In this document: positions 45,366 to 57,321 of the stretch, piece by piece
How the letters are laid out: each line of letters opens with the position of its first letter
Position numbering within the stretch: position 1 is the first letter of the stretch
Source: Melitaea cinxia
Taxonomy: Eukaryota > Arthropoda > Insecta > Lepidoptera > Nymphalidae
Direction of reading: 5' to 3'
Assembly (NCBI RefSeq): GCF_905220565.1
Contig: NC_059423.1
Span: 2,228,001-2,292,000 of the forward strand
Length of the DNA stretch: 64,000 bases
Translations under genes and position numbers: made by a program
Notes under the pieces: model-generated
The model's input: only the letters and a program-made list of their open reading frames with translations
The model's database searches: none
What the model was told of the DNA's origin: nothing

Positions 45366-45610
45366 CAGTTCCACTGCCACCTTGGAACTGAAAAAGCTGA
45401 CTGATGGTGGGATAACCATCCAACTGCTAGCTTTGAAATACACAGGCCGAAGACGGGCAGCAGCGTCTTCGGTGCAACAAAGCCAGTCCTGCGGTCACCA
45501 ATCCGCCTGCCCAGCGTGGTGACTATGGGCAACACACATGAGTTTACGTCATTTTTGGCGCGGACTCGTGGCGGCCTATGTCCAGCAGTGGACTGCGATA
45601 GGCTGAAGTG
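45366..45610 (+). mobile_element. Family B short element, 5'-truncated, next to a CA microsatellite
   Basis: Follows an (AC)n run (45347-45366). Contains ACGGGCAGCAGCGTCTTCGG, GCCCAGCGTGGTGACTATGG and the tail CAGCAGTGGACTGCGATAGG then CTG. Confidence 0.8.
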
Positions 45611-45803
45611 TGAGTAAGACCGTGCCTCGAAGAGCACGTTAAGCTGTCGGTCTCGATTGTCATCATATACACCTGATAGCGATCCCCGCGACTGCTGCAT
45701 GCGACAACCCGCATTTGAGCAGCGTGGTGGATTAAGCTCTGATCCTTCCCCTACATGGGGAAAGAGGACTATGCCCAGCTGTTGGATATTACAGGCTGAA
45801 GCG
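45610..45803 (+). mobile_element. tRNA-derived SINE (family A), rearranged tail
   Basis: GTGCCTCGAAGAGCACGTTA, ACCTGATAGCGATCCCCGCG, GCAGCGTGGTGGATTAAGCT and ATATTACAGGCTGAAGCG. It abuts a family B element. Confidence 0.75.
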
Positions 45804-45935
45804 CAGGCGATAAAATTTAAATCAATAAACGTTTAAGAATTGTGATATACACACAGACAATTTATTTACTATACGTATGAATAAGGATGATTCTTATTGA
45901 TCATTTGATTGAATGACACGTACCAACATTACCAT

Positions 45936-46271
45936 GGTGCTGTGTGGCTACGGCACTAAAGAATTTAGCCACCCCCTCTCTTCCCGTGGGTGTCGTAAGA
46001 GGCGACTAAGGGATAACAAGGTTCCACAACCATCTTGGAACTTAAGAAGCCGACCGATGGCGGGATAACCATCCAACTGCTGGCTTTGAAATACACAGGC
46101 CGAAGACGGGCAGCAGCGTCTTTGGTGCGACAAAGCCAGTACTGCGGTCACCAACCCGCCTGCCCAGCGTGGTGACTATGGGCAAAACACATGAGTTCAC
46201 GTTATTTTTGACGTAAACTTGTGGAGGCCTATGTCCAGCAGTGGACTGTATAGGCTGTAATGATGATGATG
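45936..46271 (+). mobile_element. Family B short element, full length
   Basis: Flanked by the 11-bp duplication AACATTACCAT (45925-45935 and 46272-46282) and ending in (GAT)n. Starts near GTGTGGCTACGGCACTAAAG. Confidence 0.87.
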
Positions 46272-47202
46272 AACATTACCATACTAGTCGACCTAGAGAA
46301 ATAAAAAACATTACGCTATTTCTTTTTCTTATTGTATTTGTGTTTTTACACTATTTGGGTGTATCTTTTAAATTTTGTTTACTAGCTTATACCCGCGGCT
46401 TCGCTCGCATTGATTTTTACACTCTTTTGTATAATAATATGGAAGGTAACAAATAATTGTGTAAAGGTAGAGAATTAATAATTAAATGAGGTCACATGAT
46501 AAGCAGCAGTTTTCGGACACAACAAGAATAATCAAATTCGCCACACCCAGTAAAATATAAAGAATACAGTTGCATTGAGAATCTCCCTATTTATGAAGAT
46601 TTGATTTTTCGTTTGTTTGTCAAGGATAAACTAAAAAGGTCTCAAGCGATTTTAAAATTTTTCACCAGTTGAACGTTATCACTGAGTGACATAGGCTATA
46701 TTTTATCCGGATAAAACGAAACAGACATGAGACAGGTGAATCTGCGTCTGGATAGCTTAAAAATATTTGGAAGCTTATATAAATCGATCAAATAAGTCCA
46801 TATTTCTATCCTGTATTGAGTTACTTGTTCAAATGTTGTTATTTTGAATGTCAAAGCATCCTGGCCTGTTCGACCTTCACCTTTATGCATAAGCTTGTTT
46901 GTGCGCGTGACAGTTTTATTTTAACACATCTGTACTAAGGATAAATACTAATCATTGTTTTCGTAGACGATTTAAACTAATATTACGAGACTAATTTTAA
47001 TAATTCCTTTACTATGATAAAGCTACATTACTTAGAAGTAGTATAGGCTATATAATATCACGCTGTGGCCGATGGCAATGAAAAAGCAACCATAAATGTC
47101 AATGGATAAACATATCGCGTTTTCTGGAATTCTCTATCATTATAATACCATGAGATATGACATAAGCTTTACTTATCGCAATATAGGTCTTCTAATGTTT
47201 CA

Positions 47203-47328
47203 ATCAATCAATCATTACAGCCTATACAGTCCACTGCTGGACATAGGCCTCCACAAGTTTACGCCAAAAATAACGTGAACTCATGTGTTTTGCCCATAGT
47301 CACCACGCTGGGCAGGCGGGTTGGTGAC
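47203..47328 (-). mobile_element. Family B short element, truncated
   Basis: CATTACAGCCTATACAGTCC through GGGCAGGCGGGTTGGTGAC, preceded by an AATC repeat (47200-47214). Confidence 0.8.
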
Positions 47329-47669
47329 TGACTTCTAATGTTTAATGAAAATAAACTATTATATTGAAATATTATTAATTTAAAGCAGTTGAAACTGTGT
47401 CGCATCGAATTAAATTAAAATTAGGTATTTGTCGAAGTACGCTTCAATTGCACTTTTGAATAATTATTTCATAAAAATATATTAATTTCAGTAAATAAAT
47501 AAACAGCTCACGTGAAGCTACTATAACAGCAAAAAGCTGTCAGTCAGTGTGATAAACTCAAGAGTGACTTTTTTAATATTTTAAGATGCATGTTAATACA
47601 AATATGCTTTATATTTACCTAATTAAACAAAAAAGGATTTATAATTCAATCATGTTTAATTAAATGTAT

Positions 47670-47742
47670 TTTGGCGCGAATTTATGGAGGCCTATGTTCA
47701 GCAGTGGACTGCGATAGGCCGATGTGATGATGATGATGATGA
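47670..47742 (+). repeat. Family B or RTE tail with (GAT)n
   Basis: TGGCGCGAATTTATGGAGGC, CAGCAGTGGACTGCGATAGG, then GATGATGATGATGATG. Confidence 0.7.
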
Positions 47743-48129
47743 CACAATTATTTAGGAATGGCGAAATTAAATATACATCTTATTATGACGTTTAATTTCT
47801 TAATCGACAGCGAAATTTCTTTAAGAATCGTCTTGAGAAATATTTGCCTTTTAAATAATGTTACGCCATTTTGAATTTTTTGTTACATTGTAAATGGTAT
47901 TCTTTTTTTGTTAGGATATTATTTTGCGTGTGATGTTGACACGTGATTCAGCTTGTAACATACCCTGTTTGAGGGTTCAAATTAATAGTATTTAAAACTT
48001 ATAATATATTTAAAAATATAATAACTTAGCGTAATCATTATATGCATGGTAGCATTTTAAAATTTTATGTAAATAAACTTTAATTTTTAAAATATAATAA
48101 GATAACTGTAAAAGGTCTATGTACAATTG

Positions 48130-48310
48130 TACATCTATACAAATAAATAAAATTGTAGTGTCTGTTTGTAATATTAAAATAACCGCTTTTTACTAAATTC
48201 ATATGAATGTACACACGGTACATATACAAAATGACATTTTTTACAATTTTTGTCTGTGTATCTGTCTTGTCTGTCTGTTTGTCTGTTTGTTTGTTCCGGG
48301 TAATCTCTGA
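48130..48310 (+). repeat. Helitron-like fragment
   Basis: AACCGCTTTTTACTAAATTC, ACATTTTTTACAATTTTTGT, a TGTC-rich run, then GTAATCTCTGAAACG; related to 21485-21787. Confidence 0.5.
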
Positions 48311-48869
48311 AACGTCTGGAACGACGAACATTTGAGAGTTCGTAAGACAGGACGTCTGTTCGGTCAGACAGGACTGAACCAAAAATCAAAAAAAAAATTA
48401 ACTTTCCTCAAATATATTTCAAAAGCACTTCGAACCGTAATTTAACAAATTATATTATTAATTATTACGAATATGATTAAACGTGAAGCTACCACTGACT
48501 CGGAACATAGACACTGCATGCTTGGTAATATCTTGCATGAAATACAGCATCACCAAATCTAGACATATTTAAGATTAATTTAACTTTGCACTGAAAAATA
48601 AGCTTTAGTAAATTTTCTTTTTAATATAAAATTTAAATTTGTTTAAAGCAATTGTAAATATGGGTGTGCCCAGCTGTGGGAATTACATAAACCGTCAGAT
48701 TAAGGCCTTGACTGGCCTTGACGATATTGATTATAAAGATTCGACCTCATCGTAATTATGACATTCAAGATTTAGCTGTTTTAGTTGGTTAAGACTTTTG
48801 TTGACTTGTCGAAGGTCGACTGATTAATTTTAAATAAATGCCATTGTTACATACATTTATTAATCTTAT

Positions 48870-49053
48870 ATATAAAATTCTCGTGTCACAGTGTTAGTTT
48901 AAATACTCCTCCGAAACGTCTGGACCGATTTTTATGAAATATTGTGTGCATATCGCGTAGGTCCGAGAATCAGCTAACATCTTTGTTTCAAACCCCTAAG
49001 TTATAAGGTAAGGTAATAACATATATGGCAAAACAGCGCTTGCAGGGTCAGCC
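48870..49053 (+). mobile_element. Helitron-like element
   Basis: TATATAAAATTCTCGTGTCA, GACCGATTTTTATGAAATAT, ATATGGCAAAACAGCGCTTG, GGGTCAGCCAGT. The terminal CTAG has decayed to CCAG. Confidence 0.6.
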
Positions 49054-49163
49054 AGTATTTTTATATAATTGGCGTATCAATGTACGTAAATTATTTAAAT
49101 GTGTTTGTTGTTTATTTTATGATTTGATTGTGTGAACACATGTTTCAAACGTTATATTATTAA

Positions 49164-49440
49164 CTAGCTGTGCCCACGACTTCGTGCGACAGCATTTTTT
49201 GGATTATCCTTTGGCTTTATTTGGATTATAAGTACCGTCGTTTGGGTATTTACATGTTCAACGTGATTCTTTAAATTCGCATAACTTTATTATTCATGAA
49301 CCGATTGACATGAAACAAACATTAGATAATAAGTGAAGCTTACCACAATATATTAATGAAAACCCCATTTAAATCGGATAAGCCGTTTCTGAGATTAGCG
49401 TGCACAAACAAATTACATTTACATTTTTATTATATGTATC
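49164..49440 (-). mobile_element. Helitron-like element
   Basis: Begins CTAGCTGTGCCCACGACTTC; reverse copy of 18290-18616. Confidence 0.6.
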
Positions 49441-49574
49441 TTGATAAGATGTTTTGTATGTAAATCTTTTATTATGTCTGTTATGTGATAATTATAAGGA
49501 AATTGTGTGTGTGTTTGTTTGTTGAACACATTGATTTTAGTGTGTAAGCGTGTAAATGTACATTTTTATATTAT

Positions 49575-49895
49575 AACTAGCTGACTGGGCAAACGTTGTC
49601 TTGCCGCTAAACGCTAAAAATAGGGCTTGGTGGTAGAAGGGCGAAAATTTAGGGTTGTATGTATTTTTCAACGCCAAATCATAATATAAATAATAAATAA
49701 TTTATCTAAAAATTAAAAAAAATAGGGGTGGACTACCCTTAACATTTAGGGGGATGAAAAATATATGTTGTTCGATTCTCAGACCTACTCAATATGTATA
49801 CAAAATTTCATGAGGATCGGTCAAGCCGTTTCGGAGGAGTTTAACTACAAACACCGCGACACGAGAATTTTATATATTAGATGTTTAAGATGTAA
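49575..49895 (-). mobile_element. Helitron-like element
   Basis: CTAGCTGACTGGGCAAACGT, CAAAATTTCATGAGGATCGG, GTTTCGGAGGAGTTTAACTA, ACACGAGAATTTTATATAT; reverse of the 29535 type. Confidence 0.6.
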
Positions 49896-49978
49896 TGCTC
49901 AGACGGTCCTTTTCTATACTAATTTACTTAGTATTTTAATATACTAAGACTTTCCTAACTTAACGATTATATTTTAAA

Positions 49979-50295
49979 CTAGCTGTGCCTGCGACTTCGT
50001 CCGTGTGGAATTTAACAAAATAATTATTATCGTTCAGTTCGCAGAGTTATAAAATAAAAATAAAAAATCTATAATAAATGTAGACTAATTTACTCCTTAT
50101 TACAAAGTCCCGTCACAATCGGTCTAGCCGTTTCAGAGATTAGCCGGAACAAACAGACAGACAGACAAAAATTATAAAAAATGTTATTTCGGTATATGTA
50201 CCGTGTAGATATACAATTAATAATAAATTTAGTTAAAAGCGGTTATTTTAATTTTACAAACAGACACTCCAATTTTATTTATTTGTATATATTGT
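49979..50295 (-). mobile_element. Helitron-like element
   Basis: CTAGCTGTGCCTGCGACTTC then GTCCGTGTGG, GTTTCAGAGATTAGCCGGAA, AAAAGCGGTTATTTTAATTT; reverse of 21485-21787. Confidence 0.65.
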
Positions 50296-50392
50296 GAAGT
50301 TTTGTCTATTTAAACACGTCTATTCCTGTGAGGTGAAACATGATATTATTTAGCCTATAATTTTTTGCAATAATAGAATTATAATTTTTTAT

Positions 50393-50545
50393 AGCGTCTT
50401 CGGTGCGACAAAGCCAGTACTGCGGTCACCAACCCGCCTGCCCAGCGTGGTGACTATGGGCAAAACACATGAGTTCACGTTATTTTTGGCATAAACTTGT
50501 GGAGGCCTATGTCTAGCAGTGGACTGTATAGGCTGTAATGATTGA
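50393..50545 (+). mobile_element. Family B short element, truncated
   Basis: AGCGTCTTCGGTGCGACAAA through ACTTGTGGAGGCCTATGTCT, ending GGCTGTAATG. Confidence 0.8.
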
Positions 50546-51595
50546 ATTTTTTGAATTGTTAATAAACAAGATATCTCAATTAAGAAAAGAATTGATCAAA
50601 TTGCACAAACTGTTTACTAATAAAGATTACAATAACAAAATAAACTGAACTTTTTATTTCATAATATCATTATTGATTACCATCAATGATATTTCGTAAT
50701 GATCTTTATGTCATAAATAGATAAATCTCTTTGGTTATTGGAATCATAAAAAAAGTTGCGACGGTTAAAGGTCGACGGTTATCAAGATTTTGATAAAATC
50801 TTAAATAAATTGAAGTAGGTACTAAAATGAATTTAATCTTTTTTTCTTTAATTAAGTATTGTAATATGAAAATGTATCTGATTTTTTAAATCCATGAGCA
50901 TTGTGGTTGACTGATTCATCATCAGTTAAGGTTAAGTACCATATTATTTGGTACTATATTGACATATCAAAGTAATTTAATTCAGGGCAGTTTGTACATG
51001 ACACAGTCGTCTGCGAATGCGACCTTCTTAAGATAATTTTTGATTAATTTTTTAGGGGTATGTTTTGTAGTTAGTATTATAATAAAATAATATTATAAGA
51101 AATAAATAAAAATTAACGTGAGTGCCTTATTTGTACAGCGTGTTCAAAGATAAACAATTACTTCAGCAAAGGCATGAAAGTGAGAATTTTAAAATCTTAT
51201 TTTGAGCTCTTGATTTGAAAGAAAAAGTTATATCCGACGCAATAGCACCTATCTATTACAATAATTACTACTATAGAGAAAAAAATTGCTGATTATCCAA
51301 ATCGATATTGCCAAGCTTCAACATGAATTTAGAAATGTATGTGACAACATTCGTCCAAATTGTTTATGACAGAGACAGGAAAACTTTGTATTTGAATATT
51401 CAGGAAAAATATTATGATTGAAATCACGTGATAATTTCATTATTATGGTCACTTTATTTTCTTATTATATTTGAGTTTAACTTAGTTATTCATCATATCC
51501 AAACTAGGATTCGAATCGGTGATTTTTAAGCTATATTAAATAGTAATCTTCTTCAATTCTTAAGATACTAATATTTGTATTATTAAAACACTTAC

Positions 51596-52786
51596 CCCTG
51601 GATTGATTCGAAGATACGCCACACCGTTGTTGCATTGGGACTTGATTACGCAGGAGTAGCCTTCAGAAACACAGCTTTGTTGCAGATCACCTCCAGAAAC
51701 ATCGATGCCAACATTACTAGATTGAAAGAATTTGTCAACATTTTGTTGTGTCTGTTGTTGCTGCTCAAAATCGAACTCACTAGCCTTCTCATCCTGAATC
51801 ACATTAATGCTAGGTGTTACGAATGGGCTAGGAGAAGATCCAGTGTATCCTGTAGCGACCTTATTCGCAGACTCAAAGCCAGCTCCGAATGAATTGCTAA
51901 AGCCTTGGGCAGCAGCAGCATTGATTGCACTTGCGGAATTGATAGCACTGGCATCAAAGTTTTGAGCTACTCCACTTGCACCAAATCCTTGATTAGCTGC
52001 AAGTCCAGCTCCATAACCGACGGCTCCAGCTTGGCCGGCTTTAAAACCTCCGTTCAGGAAAGGATTCTTACTTAAATCTAAATCGCCTTTGTTAGACGAA
52101 GTAAATGACGACGCTTCGTATGAAGAGGACTGGATGGTGTTAGGTTTGATAGCTGCAATGTTTTGTCCTGCGCCTAATCCAACGTTACCGTTTAAGAACG
52201 GGTTGTTAGCTAAATCTAAGCCTCCTCCGATGGTTCCACTACTTCCACTGCTCGAGTACCTTGAACTGGAAGATTTGCTATACTTTTCAAAGCTTCCTCC
52301 TTTAGCTGATCCAAGTTTGAATGGTGAATTTTCATTCATCCACCAGAAAGGTTTCTCACCTATAGCACCTCCTAAGACGTTGTTAGCAAAGCCTGCTTGG
52401 AAGTTAAACTCATTGTTAACATCAGCAGCAGCTGCTGCGTTGAAGGCGTCTACATTGCCATATTTTTCTACAACTTTACCGTCTTTCAGTTTGAGTCCAG
52501 CACATCCTTTCTCGGACGAACAGCCTTCGAATGATTGTTGCGTGTGAACTTCACCAGCTGGTAGCGCTTGAAGCGCTGCAAGGATTTCTCGAGGCGTTTT
52601 GATTTTTAATGTGTTTGCAGCGCACTTTGTGCAGCGTTCGACTCTGGTTTGGGGTTCGGATTCTTCAGCTTCGACTACTGGTTCTTTGGACTGAGGCAGT
52701 TCTTTCACGTCTTCTATGTTTTCAGGTAGTGCCCGAACTATCAGTAGTAGGCTTAGTGCCACCACTGTCTGTAGTAGTGGCTTCAT
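51596..52786 (-). CDS. scaf: scarface-like, coding exon 1 (signal peptide, low-complexity region, first half of clip domain)
   Basis: Encodes residues 1-397 and ends in phase 0. Met1 at 52786 begins a hydrophobic signal peptide (LLQTVVALSLLLIVRALP). An acidic stretch, a CTKC motif, the motif EKPFWWMNENSPFK and two copies of LDLxxNPFLNG follow, inside Ser-, Gly-, Ala- and Asn-rich sequence. The exon closes with three clip-domain cysteines (372, 379, 385). The donor after Pro-Gly is a perfect GTAAGT (51595 downwards). Only eight bases of 5' UTR separate the ATG from an acceptor (TTACAG, exon start 52794), so at least one non-coding exon lies further upstream. The start is chosen because the signal peptide begins there and no in-frame Met precedes it in the exon. 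Confidence 0.88.
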
Positions 52787-52794
52787 TGTTTTAT
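52787..52794 (-). other. 5' UTR part of coding exon 1, with upstream splice acceptor
   Basis: On the minus strand the sequence reads a T-rich tract, then TTACAG, then ATAAAACA and the ATG. This is a good 3' splice site and implies that the transcription start and a leader exon lie above 52794, in or beyond the window. I could not recognise that exon. Confidence 0.65.
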
Positions 52795-52984
52795 CTGTAA
52801 CAAAAAAAAGTTATGAATTACTTGAAAATGTTTTGTTACTGAATAAGAGTGTTGATATAATAAAAAAAATTTTAACTACAAATAAAAAAATCCATGGTCA
52901 AAGGTACCTTTTGCAAATCGTTCAATAAAATTGGCAGACCTTTCTAATTATTAACCTCGACTAATTATTAAGCATACGCTTTGG

Positions 52985-53265
52985 TCTGTAACATCCCACA
53001 GCTGGGCATAGGTCTCTTTCTCTGTGCGGGGGAAGGATCGAAGTTTAATCCACCTCGCTGCTCCACAGCGGGTTCGCGGATATATTCTCTACTATGAGTA
53101 ACGATCGCTATCAGGTATTTATGATAACAACCGGAACCGACGGCTTAACGTGCACTCTGAGGCACAGTGGGAAGACGTATAATGACAGACATCCAAACCG
53201 GAAAAAAAATTGCAAAAACCAAATATCAATCCCGAGCGGGAATCAAACCCGCAAACCGTCGATGT
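52985..53265 (-). mobile_element. tRNA-derived SINE (family A), diverged
   Basis: GTAACATCCCACAGCTGGGC, GAGTAACGATCGCTATCAGG and the reversed B-box-like GGAATCAAACCCGC. The head is mostly lost. Confidence 0.75.
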
Positions 53266-54267
53266 TTTAGGCGACTACTAGTAGGAACTACTAGTAGTAC
53301 TAGGTACACCAGAGCTGTTGTTAAGTAGATATTGATAAAGGTCTATTAAAATAAAAAAGGCAACACGAGACATTTAAAAAATTTGGTTATTATAAATTAA
53401 ATAATATAATTACTTATTCTTCATAAAAGATAACTAAATTATTGATGCAAATAAATAAATATTTAAATAGATGTGTGTTAAAAATATAATTTAAGTATTT
53501 ATAGTTAAGTATAGTAGGTATTTCTAATGTCATCGGTTTTATAAAAGAAAATCATTATAATATACAGTATGCTAAAAATTACAGATATAATATTCTCATT
53601 TAGAAAAAAAGAAAAAAGAAAAAACGTGTTCAAAATAAAATACAAAACGAAAATCATTACGTTTTTATATTTAAGTAAAATATCATGTCATAAATATTGT
53701 ATTACGATAATAGTTTACAGATAACTAAATTCTACTAAAATGGAGACGGATTTTACGTATAACTTTTTTTATATTTATTTTGAGGTAGGACACTAAACAG
53801 AACCATAGTTCAAGGCCGTATATATTAATACTAATTAACAAAAGCATATAAATACGTACATATCTACATCACGAAATATTCCTTATACGTATAGCAATAA
53901 GGAATGTATTTCTTTGCTATTTACTTTAACAGTCGTAAAGTATTTGTCCGATAAAATATGGACATGAGATTATTATGAATACTTCTGAAGATTTGATCTT
54001 TGACCCCAAATAAATGAAGATCGTTTTTTACTTTTTTTTTACAATGTGTAATCAGGCAGTTTAAACATCAGGTTATTTCAAATGAAAATTGATTTAACTG
54101 TAATTTATTATTGATCTTTGAACTACGGAAAATTTATTTTTTAACCATAAAGTTACATATATTGTTAACAAAAATATATATTTAGTAAAGTATTAACATT
54201 TATATTTTTTCTACATGCAAATTTATATTATCTTATTTAAGTTAAAAAAAAAAATTAAAAATCATAG

Positions 54268-54432
54268 ACACACTGACATCGCTGAGGTTGGACACAGTAA
54301 TATCCTGCTCAAAATCTGAAACAGCACGACTGGGGAAGTACCTCGACCTTACAGATGATCACAGCTAAATACTGCTTTGAGAAAGGTGACCAAAGCACCT
54401 AGGGGGATTTGAGATAGCGTTGGCAACGCCTT
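54268..54432 (-). repeat. Family E copy, reversed
   Basis: TATCCTGCTCAAAATCTGAA, GTACCTCGACCTTACAGATG, ATCACAGCTAAATACTGC. Confidence 0.65.
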
Positions 54433-55174
54433 TTTTTGTGTAGTTAGTAGTACCTAGTTGTGCAAAAAAACGACATTTTTACATTTATTTCATGTAAATG
54501 TAAAACTTTAATAAAAAAAATATCCTGTCTTATGCATGTGTTACTAAAATATCGAAACAAATGGAACCGAAGAAAATTATGTTTCATGGATACAAGGTAA
54601 AAGTATAATTTTTATAATGGACAGATTAGTTTACGTTTTAGATTATTACATAGCTTCTGTGAGTAACAACGATATATTACATAGCCTATAATGTTCCTTA
54701 ATTGCCAGACTATCTAAAGATTTTTTATTACAACTGGCAACATTTATAACAATAGGATACAATATATATATACATATATATTTTTATTTGTAACTGTATT
54801 TATTTTGTAACGATTTAATCTGGTTGTAAATATCTTAATTTTGATAGGAGGCGATTAGCTTTGTTAATCATATGTTGTCTGTATATCTGTGTGCGTTATA
54901 TCAAAATCAAACAATTGGTATAAATAGTTATGACAAGTAAGCCTTGACGCCCCACGCGTGCCAGTCGACTCGTCGGTCTCATGACTCATTTGTTAGGATC
55001 ATTTGAATTTTGAAGTCATTGATTTGAAGGTAAAAGTGAATAGGAAATAAATATATGAAATCGTACCGCCTGATAAAACTATCTATCAACTATCTGATAA
55101 ACTTGTTGTTTTTTTTTTAGTTTGTTAGTAAAGGTGAATCAGATCCTCAGATACTGTAATATCTGCTTCTATCT

Positions 55175-55345
55175 ATACTAATAAATGGAGTGGCGGTTTT
55201 TTTGTCCGGTTACACTGCGAATACGACTGAACCGATCGGAATAATACTTATACCATAAGATGTAGCGTGTTTCGGAGAAGGTTTTAGTATATGATATGTT
55301 GGTGACAGCTTGTTACCTATAATAAATTTATTAAATACTTTACAA
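55175..55345 (+). repeat. Family I dispersed repeat
   Basis: CTATACTAATAAATGGAGTG, CCGATCGGAATAATACTTAT, GGTTTTAGTATATGATATGT. Confidence 0.65.
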
Positions 55346-55464
55346 TTTTAATTTGTAAAATAATGATTAAAAAGTACTTTCGAAGTCGACTTGAATAAAG
55401 TAATTACTGATTTTTATTTAAATTTGATCAAAGTAAATAAATAAGTTTGTCACAGACAGGTCAC

Positions 55465-55777
55465 AGAACTGACTTATGGCTGTTGCGCTGACTGTTGCTA
55501 CTTTGATACACATTGTTGGTTCGATCTGAATTGTATTGACCATTAAGATGTTGGCCGTGGTCTGGGTGTTTGTGCAGTCTTCGTGGATCTCCCCACCGTG
55601 CCTCGGAGAGCACGTTAAGTCGTCGTTCCCGGTTGTTATGATAAAAATCTGATCGTTACTCATAGTAAGGAATATATCCGCCAATCCGCATTGGAGCAAC
55701 GTCGTAGATTAAGCTCTAATCCCTCTCCTATTTGGGGAAAGAGGCCTATAGCAGTAGGATATTACAGGCTGAAGTAC
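55465..55777 (+). mobile_element. tRNA-derived SINE (family A), nearly complete
   Basis: A degraded head with GGTTCGATCTGA, then TGCAGTCTTCGTGGATCTCC, CTCGGAGAGCACGTTAAGTC and the tail GATATTACAGGCTGAAG. Confidence 0.75.
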
Positions 55778-55799
55778 AGATCTGGCATTTGCGCTTATC

Positions 55800-55875
55800 T
55801 ATAGTGTATGATCCCGGATCCCCGAGACAGGAGACACAGGAGTTAATCCTAGTAGGGCGTTGAGTGTGAGGCCTT
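55800..55875 (+). repeat. Variant SINE tail
   Basis: GATCCCGGATCCCCGAGACA, TTAATCCTAGTAGGGCGTTG, AGTGTGAGGCC then TTTATTTATT; same variant as 35600-35815. Confidence 0.5.
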
Positions 55876-56139
55876 TATTTATTTATTTTATTAAAAGAAA
55901 TAAATAGAATATTCAACAAACAGACACCACGGTCCAAACCAGCTTTATCACATGTGTACATAAAACAAACACGGATTCGAATACGTGCAAACATTTCTGT
56001 TTTTCAAGTTATTAAATTCATATTTACAATCCATTTCGTTTCTTAGCCGTTGATAAAAAGATTTTAAGCGATTTTAAATGTTTGATCTAGATCTGACCTT
56101 AATTATGATTATCAAAACTAGCTGACCTGGTAGACTAAG

Positions 56140-56195
56140 TACCCCTATTTTTAACCGACTTCAAAAAAGGTTTCTCAATTCGACCGTATATATAT
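56140..56195 (+). repeat. Family D end fragment
   Basis: TTTTAACCGACTTCAAAAAA then GGTTTCTCAATTCGACCGTA and TATATATATG. Confidence 0.6.
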
Positions 56196-56249
56196 GTATT
56201 GCGCCAACGCATCTTCAAACTGGATAACTTTTTTGTGTTCGCTTTTGTC

Positions 56250-56415
56250 AAAATCGGGCAGGAGCGTCTTTCGGTGAGACAAAGCCAGCCCTACGGTCAC
56301 CAACCCGCCTGCCCACCGTGGTGACTATGGGCAACACATATGAGTTCCCGTCATTTTTGATTTGAGCTTGTGGAGGCCTATGTCTAGCAGTGGACTGCAA
56401 TAGGTTGAAGTGAAT
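56250..56415 (+). mobile_element. Family B short element, 5'-truncated
   Basis: GGGCAGGAGCGTCTTTCGGT, CACCAACCCGCCTGCCCACC, CAGTGGACTGCAATAGGTTG. It sits between family D pieces. Confidence 0.7.
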
Positions 56416-56509
56416 GAGTGCGCGATTGTCAAAATAAGGTTTATAAAAAAGAAAAATTACAGAAAAAAAAACAGTCTTAATTCTAGTTATGATAATAATT
56501 GCGTTTGCT

Positions 56510-56900
56510 AGCAAAAAAGACCGACTTAAAATACATCGACAAGTAAAATAATAGAAGTAGTCGAGACAAATTAACATACGCACTAATCGTCACTACTCCA
56601 AAAGTTTTAATCAGATCTTTATAAAATTTAAATATGACCATATGATAAACATCGGCTTTCGATTAAATTAAAAATCATTAAAATCGGTACACCCAGTAAA
56701 AAGCAATGCGGATTTTCGAGAGTTTCTCTCGATTTCTCTGGGATCCCATCATCAGATCCTGGTTTCCTTATCATGGTATCAAACTAGGGATATCCCCTTT
56801 CCAACAAATGAAAGAATTATCAAAATCGGTTCATAAACGACGAAGTTATCCGCGAACACACATAAAAAATATTTTTGAAGTCGGTTATAAACCTTCTCGA
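56510..56900 (-). repeat. Family D dispersed repeat, extended
   Basis: GCGTTTGCTAGCAAAAAAGA, AAATTAACATACGCACTAAT, TCTCTGGGATCCCATCATCA and TTTTTGAAGTCGGTTATAAA. An extra segment of about 100 bp (56600-56700) interrupts the alignment to other copies. Confidence 0.65.
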
Positions 56901-57321
56901 ATTAAATAAACATTAATTAATTATGTTTAACGCATCGCTTCACAATGTGACTTTTATTGTTTTGATAAAATAATACAAACAACGTAGTGTACGTTGTTCG
57001 ACAACAATAATACCTTTTTTAATCATCTGAAAAATCTAGGAAATGCGAAATATTCATCTAATTACATAGTAATTAAGATAATTTTTGAGAAAAATAGATA
57101 TAAATATTTAATCTTTTTATATTTTTTTGTGTTTAATTTATTCTCGCTGCGCAAAAAATTTGATTTATATTCTAGGAATTAATGTTTTTCTTCAAAACAA
57201 TTTAAATGTTGATAAAAATGTAACACATTACATTTACTAATATTTTAAAAAACATAAATTTTCCACTTAATAACAGGCATTTTTAAAGTAAAACTGGTGA
57301 AATATATAGTTATATGTCTAT

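Larger units (their letters stand above)
28398..51595 (-). other. 23-kb intron splitting clip domain 1: dense dispersed repeats, no other gene seen
   Basis: Contains copies of families A-I, RTE LINE remnants, Helitron-like ends and microsatellites, listed separately. Stretches with nothing recognised beyond AT-rich sequence include about 28870-29260, 30500-31450, 34280-34670, 46420-47200 and 50560-51590. Open frames here of 60-130 codons lie on repeats or have no domain. Confidence 0.7.
1..52794 (-). other. scaf: Gene span: scarface-like inactive clip-domain serine protease homologue, 3' end outside window
   Basis: Ten coding exons splice in consistent phase into at least 1404 codons. Domain order: signal peptide (about 1-19); Ser/Gly/Ala/Asn-rich region; clip domain with Cys 372, 379, 385, 401, 408, 409; Pro/Thr-rich linker; second clip-like domain with Cys 632, 638, 644, 671, 682, 683 followed by RDPYYTDPWP; Gly/Gln octapeptide repeats (about 785-1205); linker Cys1221; trypsin-fold domain from about 1226. 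The catalytic His position is Ala1274, Asp1324 is kept, and no R/K-IVGG activation site is visible. Known of the family: Drosophila scarface is a secreted inactive protease acting in epithelial morphogenesis downstream of JNK. The EIPWQAM start and the EPLPFQ stretch of the protease domain fit scarface best. Another clip-domain serine protease homologue is the alternative. The Ser195 region and stop codon are beyond position 1. Confidence 0.83.

Noticed and set aside
51635..52928. Several plus-strand frames opposite coding exon 1
   Set aside because: Shadows of the host exon; the minus frame has a signal peptide, clip cysteines and exact splice sites.
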